A stretch of 64,000 bases of DNA from an uncultured Roseovarius sp. (GTDB lineage: Bacteria; Pseudomonadota; Alphaproteobacteria; Rhodobacterales; Rhodobacteraceae), in NCBI GenBank assembly GCA_951812895.1, contig OX638333.1, positions 4,258,001 to 4,322,000 on the forward strand, given 5' to 3'. The notes below the pieces were generated by a model. The model made no database searches. It saw only the letters and a program-made list of their open reading frames with translations, and was not told where the DNA came from. Each line of letters opens with the position of its first letter. The stretch's first letter is position 1. A program made the position numbers and the translations under genes. Positions 26,992-34,753 of this stretch are shown here, piece by piece.

Positions 26992-28406
26992 CTGCGAACT
27001 TCGCCAGCGGCACAATCTGGACCGGCGACAATCTGGCCGTCCTGCGCGGCATGAACGACGCCTGCGTGGACCTGATCTACCTTGATCCGCCGTTCAACTC
27101 CAACCGTACCTATGAGGCCCCGATAGGCTCAAAAGCGGCCGGCGCTGCGTTCAAGGATACATGGACACTGGATGACGTTGATGTGTACGAACACGGCGAG
27201 ATGGCTGACCGCAACCCGGCAGCCTACGCTGTCATTGAGGCGGCGCGTCAGGCCCAAGGCAAATCGATGCAATCCTACCTGATCTTCATGGCCGTGCGGC
27301 TTCTGGAAATGCGGCGGGTGTTGAAGCCCACTGGCAGCGTTTATCTGCATTGTGACGATACTGCTGCGCATTGGCTGCGTGTGCTTATGGATGGGCTATT
27401 CAGCAAAAGTGCGTTTCGTAATCACCTGATCTGGAAACGGATTGGCAATCACAACGATGGTGGGCGTTTCGGGCGAACGGCGGACCATCTTCTGTTTTAC
27501 GGGCAGGACATTCACCGAAACGCCGTGCGGATACCGCTCAGCGATCAGAATGTCGCTTCAAAGTACCGCCACAGTGACGAAAGAGGAGCATATAGCAGCG
27601 ACGACCTCACCGGTCCTGGCGTCAGCGACGGCGAGGCCGGAACCGCGTGGCAGGGCTGGAACCCAACCGATATCGGGCGGCACTGGAGTGTACCGCGCAC
27701 CGGTGATTACGCCCGCTGGATTGATGGTAGTCTCATCCACGGGTATCTGAAGGAAGACGGTATTCTGAAGCGGCTGGACTTGCTTCACGAGGCGGGGCTG
27801 ATCCTGTTTACATCAAAGGGTACGCCCCGCCTGAAGCGATATCTCGAAGCAAACCCCGGTCAGGTGCCTCCCGATGTTTGGGTCGATATCCCGCCGGTCA
27901 ATTCTCAAGCCCGCGAACGCACGGGCTATCCCACACAGAAGCCGCTGGCTTTGCTGCAACGGATCATCAAGGCCAGTTCAGACGAAGGCGATCTGGTGCT
28001 CGATCCATTCTGCGGTTGCGCAACTACGCTGGTTGCCGCCGACCGGTTGCAGCGCCAATGGGCGGGGATTGACCTCTCCCCGCTTGCCATCAAACTGGTG
28101 GATGAGCGAATTGCTGAGGAACGCGGTCTGTGGGGCGGTGCAACGGCTTTGACGGAGCCGCCGAAACGCACCGATCTTGGCGAACTTCCCAACTACCGGA
28201 CCCATCGGCATAGGCTCTACGGGGAACAGGAAGGGGTCTGCGTCGGATGCAAAACACACTTCCCGTTCCGCGTCATGGAAGTTGATCACATTCTTCCGCG
28301 TGTAAAAGGCGGCACGGACCATCCCGATAACCTGCAACTGCTCTGCTCTGGCTGCAATCGAAGCAAGGGTGGACGCACCATGGCCGAATGGAGAGCAACG
28401 CAATGA
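26988..28406 (+). CDS. Beta-class DNA methyltransferase fused to an HNH nuclease domain (IS passenger)
   Basis: A 472-residue protein. The catalytic motif IV is LDPPFNSN at residues about 32-39, and the SAM-binding motif DPFCGCATTLVAA lies near residue 340; this order marks the beta class of amino-methyltransferases. After about residue 400 an HNH domain follows: CVGCKTHFPF, EVDHILPRVKGGTDHPDN, then LLCSGCNRSKGG, with four zinc-type cysteines and the HNH core. One polypeptide could therefore methylate and cut or nick DNA. Its role in the transposon (self-methylation, host modification, or addiction) is unproven. It starts within the transposase stop (ATGA) and ends within the start of the next ORF. 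Confidence 0.9.
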   Translation: MTANFASGTIWTGDNLAVLRGMNDACVDLIYLDPPFNSNRTYEAPIGSKAAGAAFKDTWTLDDVDVYEHGEMADRNPAAYAVIEAARQAQGKSMQSYLIFMAVRLLEMRRVLKPTGSVYLHCDDTAAHWLRVLMDGLFSKSAFRNHLIWKRIGNHNDGGRFGRTADHLLFYGQDIHRNAVRIPLSDQNVASKYRHSDERGAYSSDDLTGPGVSDGEAGTAWQGWNPTDIGRHWSVPRTGDYARWIDGSLIHGYLKEDGILKRLDLLHEAGLILFTSKGTPRLKRYLEANPGQVPPDVWVDIPPVNSQARERTGYPTQKPLALLQRIIKASSDEGDLVLDPFCGCATTLVAADRLQRQWAGIDLSPLAIKLVDERIAEERGLWGGATALTEPPKRTDLGELPNYRTHRHRLYGEQEGVCVGCKTHFPFRVMEVDHILPRVKGGTDHPDNLQLLCSGCNRSKGGRTMAEWRATQ

Positions 28407-28564
28407 CCGATAAACCGGAAATCCGACTGCGACCAAATACTTATCAACCTGGTAAGAAGGAAATGCTTGAAGACGTAAGAATCGATGCAACGCCTGACGA
28501 ACTCGCAGATTCTGTTCTCAAGCCTGTCAAGTTGATTTGGGATGACGCAAGAAAACCGAATTGA
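28403..28564 (+). CDS. Small hypothetical protein, 53 residues, coupled to the methyltransferase
   Basis: An ATG at 28403 overlaps the methyltransferase stop (ATGA), and the frame ends with TGA at 28562-28564. The peptide starts MTDKPEIRLRPNTYQPGKKE and ends LIWDDARKPN; it is charged, with no membrane segment. No family is recognised. Its tight coupling suggests it is translated and works with the methyltransferase, perhaps as a small partner or inhibitor. That role is speculation. Confidence 0.6.
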   Translation: MTDKPEIRLRPNTYQPGKKEMLEDVRIDATPDELADSVLKPVKLIWDDARKPN

Positions 28565-28647
28565 CGTGCGTTTAGGGGTCTCCAAGGCCATCATGCTTGT
28601 TGGAAGCAATGATCTGTCCCGCTTAGGCATCTGCGTTTCCAAAGGGA

Positions 28648-28711
28648 GCGGACGAAGGGAATCGAACCCTCGGCATGTCAGATTTGGAGTCCGATGCCAG
28701 ACTAACCGCTT
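28648..28711 (-). pseudogene. tRNA-like remnant, anticodon CCA (Trp-like), 5' acceptor missing
   Basis: On the minus strand the D-arm-like CCCAAGCGGTTAGTCTGG is followed by an anticodon arm TCGGA-CTCCAAA-TCTGA (anticodon CCA), and a T arm GAGGG-TTCGATT-CCCTT followed by CGTCCGC. The matching 5' acceptor (GCGGACG) is absent; instead a long hairpin sits there. No encoded CCA end. It is probably a decayed tRNA inside the element. Confidence 0.5.
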
Positions 28712-28712
28712 G

Positions 28713-28741
28713 GGAGAGGCCGGGAAAATCCCGGCCTCTCC
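28713..28741. terminator. 13-bp perfect hairpin between converging passenger genes
   Basis: GGAGAGGCCGGGA (28713-28725) pairs perfectly with TCCCGGCCTCTCC (28729-28741) across a 3-base loop. It lies between the 53-residue ORF and the converging winged-helix ORF and could act as a terminator, but no T-run follows on either strand. It replaces the expected 5' acceptor of the adjacent tRNA-like sequence. Confidence 0.5.
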
Positions 28742-28749
28742 GACCGTTA

Positions 28750-28997
28750 CTAACCAGAACGCAGGGGAGTTACATTAGGGCGGTCTTCTTCCTGCGGCGC
28801 AAACTCTTTCACGTAATACCGCCCTCTTACAAAAGCCAAAGCACCGTCGCTCTTCAATCGCGAGAGCACTGACCGCACGGTGTCTTTTGCGACTTCGGGG
28901 ATCGCCCGCTCAACCGCATCGCGCATTTCTTCGGTCGTAACGCCATCTCCACTGGCTTCGAACGCAAAATTCAGGACAGCCGATTTGACGCCTAATA
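28750..28997 (-). pseudogene. Coiled-coil/winged-helix protein gene, C-terminal part (split by IS630)
   Basis: This part encodes a region starting LGVKSAVLNFAFEASGDGVT that looks like a winged helix-turn-helix (TTEEMRDAVERAI, TVRSVLSRLKSDGALAFV, GRYYV). The upstream part (30161-30319) encodes a coiled coil. Together they would make a protein of about 135 residues. The nested IS630 element separates them. With a simple TA duplication the two halves are out of frame by two bases, so either the gene was already changed or the IS boundaries are slightly different. It may be a DNA-binding regulator of the element. Confidence 0.6.
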
Positions 28998-30158
28998 CTA
29001 AGCGCGAGAAATACTGACCGATCAAGGATGAGCCCATTCCCTCATTCCGATTGATTTGATTGTCTTGGGTTTTTCGATCGGCGCGTTCCATGCGTCGCAG
29101 GCTGCCTCGACGATGGCGTTGTAATCGTTGAAGATGCGGTTTGAGAGATAGTTTGAACGCAGATATTGCCAGATGTTCTCAACCGGGTTGAGTTCGGGTG
29201 ATTTTGACGGCAGCAGGATGATTGTCAGGTTCTTCGGCAGGATTAACTTGCTGGTGCTGTGCCATCCGGCCCGATCCATCAGAACAACGGCGTGAGCTTT
29301 GTGAGCAACATATTTGCTGATCTCGTCGAGATGCAATTGCATCGCCTCAGTGTTAGCTTTGGGAAGAACGAGGGCTGCACCCGTTCCACGTTTCGGGCAG
29401 ATAGCCCCGAACAGATAGGTGTTGTCATAGCGCTGATCGGCAGGCAGGCGTGGCCGGGTTCCTTGTTTCGCCCAGATGCGCACCTGACCGTTCTTTTGGC
29501 CAATCCTTGCCTCATCCTGAAACCATATTTCGACAGGTGTTCCTTCAGGCAGGTCGGCTACGTGTGCTGCGAGCGTATCGGTGAAGTTTTTTTGAAAGCC
29601 TCAATCACACGGGCATCCTGCTTGGGGTGCCGGGGACGACCGGAGATATTGGAGAAGCCCAGTTCGGCCAGATAATCCGACATGGATCGCTCAGAACATT
29701 CAACGCCAAACCGTTCGGCGATGACCCGAACCAGGTCAATACACCGCCAGCGAACCACGCCATCCGTGTGTGGGTTAGGCCCGGTTTCGACAATTTGAGC
29801 CAGTATCAGCATTTGCTCGGCATTGAGCGAACGAGGGCGACCAGCCCCTTTGGCGTTGGTCAGACCATCGGGTCCGTATGTATTGAACTGATGAACCCAG
29901 TCGCGCAACGTCTGCCGATCCATCCCACCAACCCGCGCTGCTTCGGTACGGTTCATCCCATCATAAACCGCTGCCAGCGCAAGCAACCGCCGTATCTGTC
30001 TATTGCCGCGGCACCGACGCGCCAACCGACGCAACTCAACCGCTGTATAATCACATCGAAGTGGAACTGCTGATCCCATGACAAATCTCCTTTGCCAGAC
30101 TGAATCAGATCAAACACAGATTGGGAATCCTAAAAGAGTCAGAAATTCTCGCGCTTGG
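28998..30158 (-). mobile_element. IS630-family insertion sequence nested in the larger element
   Basis: Imperfect inverted repeats mark the ends: CTAAGCGCGAGAAATACTGAC on the left and, read inward, CCAAGCGCGAGAATTTCTGAC on the right. TA dinucleotides flank both ends (28996-28997 and 30159-30160), as expected for IS630. Length is 1,161 bp. It holds one transposase gene in two overlapping frames. It interrupts the coiled-coil/winged-helix gene. Confidence 0.87.
29022..30079 (-). CDS. IS630-family transposase, two frames joined by programmed frameshift
   Basis: The first frame (30079 to 29558) holds the N-terminal helix-turn-helix region (LARRCRGNRQIRRLLALAAV, TEAARVGGMDRQTLRDWVHQ). The second frame holds the DDE catalytic part (VEIWFQDEARIGQKNGQVR, VVLMDRAGWHS, SPELNPVENIWQYLR), with an Asp-Asp-Glu set. 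The frames meet at a run of seven As on the coding strand (TTC AAA AAA AC, about 29587-29593). A -1 slip there gives AFKKNFTDTLAAHVAD and one continuous protein of about 350 residues. This is the known expression mode of many IS630 elements, so the gene is likely intact rather than broken. Confidence 0.85.
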
Positions 30159-30160
30159 TA

Positions 30161-30319
30161 TAATGCACGATTTGTGGGCTTCTTCTTCGCGCTGTCGTCT
30201 CCCATACGACGAAGCATTTTCGCAAGCAACGCTTCCTCGATTTTCAACTCTGCTATTTGCCTCCGAACGCGCTCTAATTCATCATTCAGCATTTTTAAAT
30301 GCTCCCGAGCATTAGCCAT
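30161..30319 (-). pseudogene. Coiled-coil/winged-helix protein gene, N-terminal part (split by IS630)
   Basis: It starts at the ATG at 30319 after AAAGGAA. The peptide ANAREHLKMLNDELERVRRQ, then IAELKIEEALLAKMLRRMG, is a strong coiled-coil, followed by a basic stretch (KKKPTNRAL). It then runs into the IS630 end. The downstream half is at 28750-28997. It may dimerise through this coil. Confidence 0.6.
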
Positions 30320-30350
30320 TTCCTTTCCCTTCGGTAAACAATGATCATCG

Positions 30351-30430
30351 TACCCGCAGCCGGATTCGAACCGGCACGTCCCGCTTAGGACTTCGGCTTA
30401 CAAGGCCGCTGCGTCTACCAATTCCGCACT
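30351..30430 (-). pseudogene. tRNA-like remnant: class II body with TGT (Thr) anticodon
   Basis: On the minus strand a Leu-type D arm (GCGGAATTGGTAGACGC) is followed by an anticodon arm with loop CTTGTAA (anticodon TGT), a long variable arm (GTCCTAAGCGGGAC), and a T arm GCCGG-TTCGAAT-CCGGC, then TGCGGGT. The 5' acceptor that should pair with TGCGGGT is not there. The 3' end reads ACGA, not ACCA. The mix of a Leu/Ser-type body and a Thr anticodon is odd. It lies close to the right end of the IS1595-type element. Confidence 0.5.
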
Positions 30431-30475
30431 ATGAATGCACTGTCAATCGATATGTGACTTTGGTATATAATTCCC

Positions 30476-30483
30476 AAACATTT
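30476..30483. repeat. Target site duplication, right copy (AAACATTT)
   Basis: It directly follows the right inverted repeat and is identical to 25923-25930. Confidence 0.93.
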
Positions 30484-30647
30484 GCGTGAAGTAGAATATC
30501 AGGACCTCCCTCATCGGAAATCACAAACCCAAAACCCTTTACCGGGTCAAACCACTTAACCTGTCCTTTTATCCTGCGCGTCTTGTCTTTCTCATCAGTC
30601 ACCGTGTCATACCCACAAGCGTTCTTCACATTTCCCCGTATCCACAT
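30476..30647 (-). pseudogene. Two-domain cold-shock protein gene, 5' part (interrupted by insertion)
   Basis: This part encodes the first cold-shock domain: [18 protein letters not shown] and [11 protein letters not shown]. The reading then enters the element and ends soon after. Cold-shock domains bind single-stranded RNA or DNA and act as RNA chaperones. The rest of the gene is at 25513-25930. The true start is uncertain: the ATG at 30647, or a GTG nearer the domain. It lies about 76 bp downstream of pdxH on the same strand. Confidence 0.88.
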
Positions 30648-30723
30648 AGAACGTCAAAATTTGCTCTGTGCAAGCGGAAAATCCATTGATATTCAGCGTC
30701 TTGCATTTGACGCAACGTGAATT

Positions 30724-31329
30724 TCACGGGTTCAGGCGCTGAATTTTCCATTCATTTTCATGCGCTTCGCGCCGCCAGACAAAACGGTCGTGCAATCGGA
30801 ATGCACCATCCGCCCAGAATTCGATCTCCTGCGGTTCAATCTTGAACCCTCCCCAGAACGGGGGCCGGGAAGGGCTTGGTCCTTTCGTTGCCGTTATCTT
30901 TGCAACCTTCGCCATCAGCTCCTGTCTGGAACCCAGAGGTTGGGATTGCTTTGATGCCCAGGCTCCCAGCCGGCTTTGCAGCGAGCGGGAAGCATAATAG
31001 TCATCTGCCGCAGGACCGTCTTCTTTAATCACTGTACCACGAATTCGCAGCTGTCGCCGCAAAGATTTCCAATGCAACACCATGGCTGCCTTTCCGGTGG
31101 CCGCAATTTCGCGCCCCTTGGCGCTGTCGTAATTGGTATAGAACCAGAAATGTCCGTCAGTGATGTCTTTCAACAAGACCATGCGCACATTGGGCAAACC
31201 GTCTGCATCAACCGTCGAAAGCGCTGTCGCGTTAGGATCGTTGATCTCTGACTTCTCTGCCTCTTTGAGCCAGGACCGTGCGATTTCAAAGGGATCGTTG
31301 CCTGCGAATATTCCTTGTCGTTTTACCAT
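30724..31329 (-). CDS. pdxH: Pyridoxamine 5'-phosphate oxidase
   Basis: A 201-residue FMN enzyme that oxidises pyridoxamine or pyridoxine 5'-phosphate to PLP. Motifs: [40 protein letters not shown], then [28 protein letters not shown], and the C-terminal [15 protein letters not shown] and IQRLNP. The start at 31329 (MVKRQGIF) gives the usual length; longer in-frame starts lack similarity. It is divergent from fabI, 170 bp away. Confidence 0.95.
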   Translation of the reverse strand: MVKRQGIFAGNDPFEIARSWLKEAEKSEINDPNATALSTVDADGLPNVRMVLLKDITDGHFWFYTNYDSAKGREIAATGKAAMVLHWKSLRRQLRIRGTVIKEDGPAADDYYASRSLQSRLGAWASKQSQPLGSRQELMAKVAKITATKGPSPSRPPFWGGFKIEPQEIEFWADGAFRLHDRFVWRREAHENEWKIQRLNP

Positions 31330-31499
31330 CTTTTCAGCCGTTCTTTTCTTATATTTTTCGCCTATCGCTCTGGGTTGCGCATGGCAAGAGCGCTTTTCTC
31401 TTAGGCCAGTTCCCTCTGACATCCTGCGCCTTGCCCTTGAAGCATAAGGAGCGATCGCCTAAAGGGGTAACAAAACAGAACGTGGGCCGAGGGCAAGAA

Positions 31500-32306
31500 A
31501 TGTCAAATTCACTGATGGCGGGTAAACGCGGCCTGATTATGGGCCTTGCTAACGACAAGTCGATTGCCTGGGGTATCGCCAAAGCTTGTGCTGATGCGGG
31601 GGCTGAGCTGGCATTTTCCTATATGGGCGATGCGTTCAAAAAGCGGGTCGAGCCCTTGGCTGCGCAATTGGGTGTCACCCAGCTGTTCGATTGCGATGTA
31701 TCTGATCCGGACTCGATTGATGCGGCCTTTGCCGAGATTGAAAAGGTCTGGGGCAAAATCGACTTTCTGGTGCATGCCATCGGGTTTTCTGACAAGAACG
31801 AACTGCGTGGCCGCTATGTAGACACCAGCCGCGACAATTTCCTGATGACTATGGACGTGTCAGTTTATTCATTTACAGCAGTTGCACAGCGCGCTGAAAA
31901 GTTGATGACGGATGGCGGTTCTATGCTGACCCTGACCTATTACGGGGCGGAACAGGTTATGCCGCACTACAATGTGATGGGTGTTGCAAAAGCGGCGCTG
32001 GAAGCTTCGGTCAAATATCTCGCCGAAGATCTGGGCAAGGATGGTATTCGCGTCAATGCGATCAGTGCCGGACCGATCAAGACTCTGGCCGCCAGCGGGA
32101 TTGGCGATTTCCGCTATATCCTCAAATGGAATGAACTGAATTCGCCACTGCGCAGAAACGTAACGATCGAAGATGTTGGCAAATCTGCGCTATACCTGCT
32201 CAGTGATCTGGGCAGCGGGACCACGGGTGAGAACCTGCACGTTGATGGTGGCTATCACGTGGTCGGGATGAAGGCCGTCGACGCGCCGGATATTGATAAG
32301 TCGTAA
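31500..32306 (+). CDS. fabI: Enoyl-[acyl-carrier-protein] reductase (NADH), FabI type
   Basis: A 268-residue enzyme for the last step of fatty-acid elongation. Features: GLIMGLANDKSIAWGIAKA at the N-terminus (the atypical FabI dinucleotide motif), the FLVHAIGFSDK loop, and the catalytic Tyr-(x)6-Lys set in YNVMGVAKAALE. INAISAGPIKTLAASGI is the substrate-loop motif. It is the target of triclosan-type inhibitors in other species. The ATG at 31500 gives the usual N-terminus. The LysE gene follows after five bases. Confidence 0.96.
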   Translation: MSNSLMAGKRGLIMGLANDKSIAWGIAKACADAGAELAFSYMGDAFKKRVEPLAAQLGVTQLFDCDVSDPDSIDAAFAEIEKVWGKIDFLVHAIGFSDKNELRGRYVDTSRDNFLMTMDVSVYSFTAVAQRAEKLMTDGGSMLTLTYYGAEQVMPHYNVMGVAKAALEASVKYLAEDLGKDGIRVNAISAGPIKTLAASGIGDFRYILKWNELNSPLRRNVTIEDVGKSALYLLSDLGSGTTGENLHVDGGYHVVGMKAVDAPDIDKS

Positions 32307-32311
32307 CCGCG

Positions 32312-32914
32312 ATGGAAGCTGCACATCTGATCGCCTTTAACCTGACCTTGTTGGCCGCATTGGCCAGTCCTGGACCGGCGATGCTGATGGCACTGCGCAC
32401 GACATTTTTGTCTGGCCGTCGGGCGGGCATCATCGCCGGTGCAGGATTAGCAATAGCGGCCGCGGTCTGGACTGCTATGGCACTGTTGGGACTGGACGCA
32501 ATATTTAGAGTTGTTCCCTGGGCCTATCTGCTGATGAAAAGCATCGGAGCCGCCTATTTGCTCTGGTTGGCGTACTGTATCTGGCGCGACGCGAAAGCCC
32601 CTCTGTCAGCGGGCACAGCCGTACAAAAAAGGGCCTTTCTGGGGGGATTGTTGGTTAACCTGTCCAATCCTAAGTCCGTTTTATTTGCTTCCGCTGTTCT
32701 TTTGGTTGTTTTTCCAAGGGATTTAACTATGGCCGATAAGGCACTGATTGTAGGCAATCATCTGCTGGTCGAGCTTTTGGCCTATGCCGCATTCGCCTGT
32801 GTGCTTTCGACACGGCAGGCACGCGATGGTTATTTGAAAGCCAAACCGGTCTTTGACCGTATTGCTGCGTTTGTGTTGGGCGTTCTTGGTTTGCGTCTTT
32901 TGGTGGACAGATAG
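32312..32914 (+). CDS. LysE family translocator
   Basis: A 200-residue membrane protein with about six hydrophobic helices. The N-terminal ASPGPAMLMALRTTFLSGRR and GIIAGAGLAIAAAVWTAMAL are typical of LysE/RhtB amino-acid exporters. LVNLSNPKSVLFASAVLLV contains the family Asn-Pro-Lys motif. The exported compound is unknown. It starts five bases after fabI. Confidence 0.88.
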   Translation: MEAAHLIAFNLTLLAALASPGPAMLMALRTTFLSGRRAGIIAGAGLAIAAAVWTAMALLGLDAIFRVVPWAYLLMKSIGAAYLLWLAYCIWRDAKAPLSAGTAVQKRAFLGGLLVNLSNPKSVLFASAVLLVVFPRDLTMADKALIVGNHLLVELLAYAAFACVLSTRQARDGYLKAKPVFDRIAAFVLGVLGLRLLVDR

Positions 32915-32964
32915 CACTGCATCAAATCAAATGAATAACAGCATGACTGCGAAGGGAGACGCAC

Positions 32965-33480
32965 ATGACTGACCGATTGCCGCATGAAAAAGGGTTTCAC
33001 GTCAGCTGGGACCAATTGCACCGCGATGCACGGGCGCTGGCATGGCGTCTGGACGGCAAAGGCCCCGATAACGGCGCGTGGAGGGCCGTTGTGGCCATTA
33101 CCCGCGGCGGTATGGCCCCGGCGATGATTGTTGCGCGGGAACTGGATATCCGCATCGTCGATACGATCTCGGTTCAATCCTACCATTCGGGCGGTGGCAA
33201 GGCTGATCAGCGGCGCGAGGCCGAGGTTCTCAAGGCCCCCAATGCCGAAATGATGGGCGATGGCAAAGGCATCCTGATCGTCGATGACCTGGTCGATAGC
33301 GGCAAGACACTGGAACTGGTGCGTTCACATTATCCAAAGGCGCATTTCGCCTGCATCTATGCCAAGCCCGAGGGCGAAAAACAGACCGACACCTATATTA
33401 CCAGCGTTAGCCAGGACACCTGGATCTTCTTTCCTTGGGACATGGCTCTGCAATATGTGCAGCCCTATCGCGGCACATGA
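32965..33480 (+). CDS. gpt: Xanthine-guanine phosphoribosyltransferase
   Basis: A 171-residue purine-salvage enzyme. The PRPP-binding motif is [38 protein letters not shown] and [10 protein letters not shown] match Gpt. It converts guanine and xanthine to nucleotides at the inner membrane face. It begins after a GAAGGGAGA site and is about 50 bp after lysE. Confidence 0.93.
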   Translation: MTDRLPHEKGFHVSWDQLHRDARALAWRLDGKGPDNGAWRAVVAITRGGMAPAMIVARELDIRIVDTISVQSYHSGGGKADQRREAEVLKAPNAEMMGDGKGILIVDDLVDSGKTLELVRSHYPKAHFACIYAKPEGEKQTDTYITSVSQDTWIFFPWDMALQYVQPYRGT

Positions 33481-33504
33481 ATGTTGTGATCGCAGGAGAA
33501 TGAC

Positions 33505-34710
33505 ATGACCACCTTCCCCCGTACGATGACCACCTTTTCGCCCCCTGTAATGGAAGCTCGTCGCTGGTTGGATGGTGTCGAATTCGCTCCGGATAAGCCG
33601 CTGATAAATGTCAGTCAGGCCGCACCGGTTGATCCGCCGCCTGTGACACTACGCAAAGTGATCGCCGAAGCTGCACTTAACGTGCCCGAGGCGCATTTGT
33701 ATGGCCCAGTCCTGGGCCTGGCAGAGCTACGTGAAGAGGTCGCGGCCCAGTGGAAAGGTGCCTATGGTGGTGAGGTTTCAGAAAAGCAAATTGCGATCAC
33801 CTCTGGTTGCAATCAGGCATTTTGCGCAGCCATTGCAACTTTGTGCACGGAAGGGGATGAAGTAATCCTGCCAACCCCATGGTATTTCAATCATAAAATG
33901 TGGCTGGATATGTCGGGTGTCGGCGCTGTCCCGATGCCTGCGGGGTCAGATTTGTTGCCCGATCCAGAGCTCACCGCGAGCCTGATCACTGACCGCACCC
34001 GGGCGATTGTGCTGATCAGCCCGAACAACCCCGGTGGGGTGGAATATCCAGGCGACGTGCTGCGCGCCATGTTCGACCTGGCAAGAGAACGTGGCATCGC
34101 GCTGATTGTCGATGAAACCTACAGGGATTTCGACGCAAGAACCGGTGCTCCGCATGACCTGTTCACGGACCCGAATTGGGACGACACTCTGATCCAGCTT
34201 TACTCTTTTTCAAAGGCCTACCGACTGACCGGGCACCGGGTAGGGGCGATGATCGCCTCCACCACACGTTTGGCTGAGGTCGAAAAGTTTCTTGATACGG
34301 TCACCATCTGCCCCAATCAGCTGGGCCAGATTGCAGCACTTTGGGGGATGCAGAACCTTGGCCAATGGTTGGCTGGGGAACGGGTTGAAATCTTGGACCG
34401 GCGCGCTGCGATCGAAGACAACATGCCAGCACTGACCGACCAAGGCTGGCGTCTGATGGGGTGCGGGGCCTATTTCGCCTATCTGCAGCATCCATTTGCC
34501 CAACCATCTGATGAATTGGCAAGGATGCTGGTGCGCGAGGCCGGTGTCCTGACCCTGCCCGGAACAATGTTCCGCCCCGATGATGACCCAAGCGGCGGCC
34601 GTGAATTTCGCGTGGCTTTCGCCAATGTGAATCGGGCCGAGATTGGTGTGCTGTTCGACAGGTTGACCGGGTTGCGCTGGCCCCTTGCCCCTGCCGCGGT
34701 CAACGCGTAG
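33505..34710 (+). CDS. PLP-dependent class I/II aminotransferase
   Basis: A 401-residue aminotransferase of fold type I. The PLP-binding lysine is in LYSFSKAYRLTGHRVG. ITSGCNQAFCAAIATLC, ILPTPWYFNHKMW and LISPNNPGGVEYP are substrate/cofactor segments, and FRVAFANVN contains the C-terminal carboxylate-binding arginine. The amino-acid substrate is not evident. It has a clean AGGAGA site and lies 24 bp after gpt. Confidence 0.9.
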   Translation: MTTFPRTMTTFSPPVMEARRWLDGVEFAPDKPLINVSQAAPVDPPPVTLRKVIAEAALNVPEAHLYGPVLGLAELREEVAAQWKGAYGGEVSEKQIAITSGCNQAFCAAIATLCTEGDEVILPTPWYFNHKMWLDMSGVGAVPMPAGSDLLPDPELTASLITDRTRAIVLISPNNPGGVEYPGDVLRAMFDLARERGIALIVDETYRDFDARTGAPHDLFTDPNWDDTLIQLYSFSKAYRLTGHRVGAMIASTTRLAEVEKFLDTVTICPNQLGQIAALWGMQNLGQWLAGERVEILDRRAAIEDNMPALTDQGWRLMGCGAYFAYLQHPFAQPSDELARMLVREAGVLTLPGTMFRPDDDPSGGREFRVAFANVNRAEIGVLFDRLTGLRWPLAPAAVNA

Positions 34711-34753
34711 ACAGTCGCGAACCATAACTTAAAGCCGTCTGACAGGGGCCCCC

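Larger units (their letters stand above)
25931..30475. mobile_element. IS1595-family transporter IS (4,545 bp) with passenger genes
   Basis: The ends are 24-bp inverted repeats differing at one base. The left end starts GGGAATTATATACTAAAG; the right end read inward starts GGGAATTATATACCAAAG. An 8-bp duplication flanks the element. Besides the transposase it carries a methyltransferase-HNH gene, a 53-residue ORF, a coiled-coil/winged-helix gene split by an IS630 copy, and two tRNA-like remnants. IS1595-family elements with extra genes are known as transporter ISs. Removing the element restores the host cold-shock gene, so the boundaries are firm. Confidence 0.93.

Noticed and set aside
29022..29483. 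IS630 transposase second frame as a broken gene
   Set aside because: A -1 slip on seven As joins both frames into a normal transposase, the usual IS630 expression mode.
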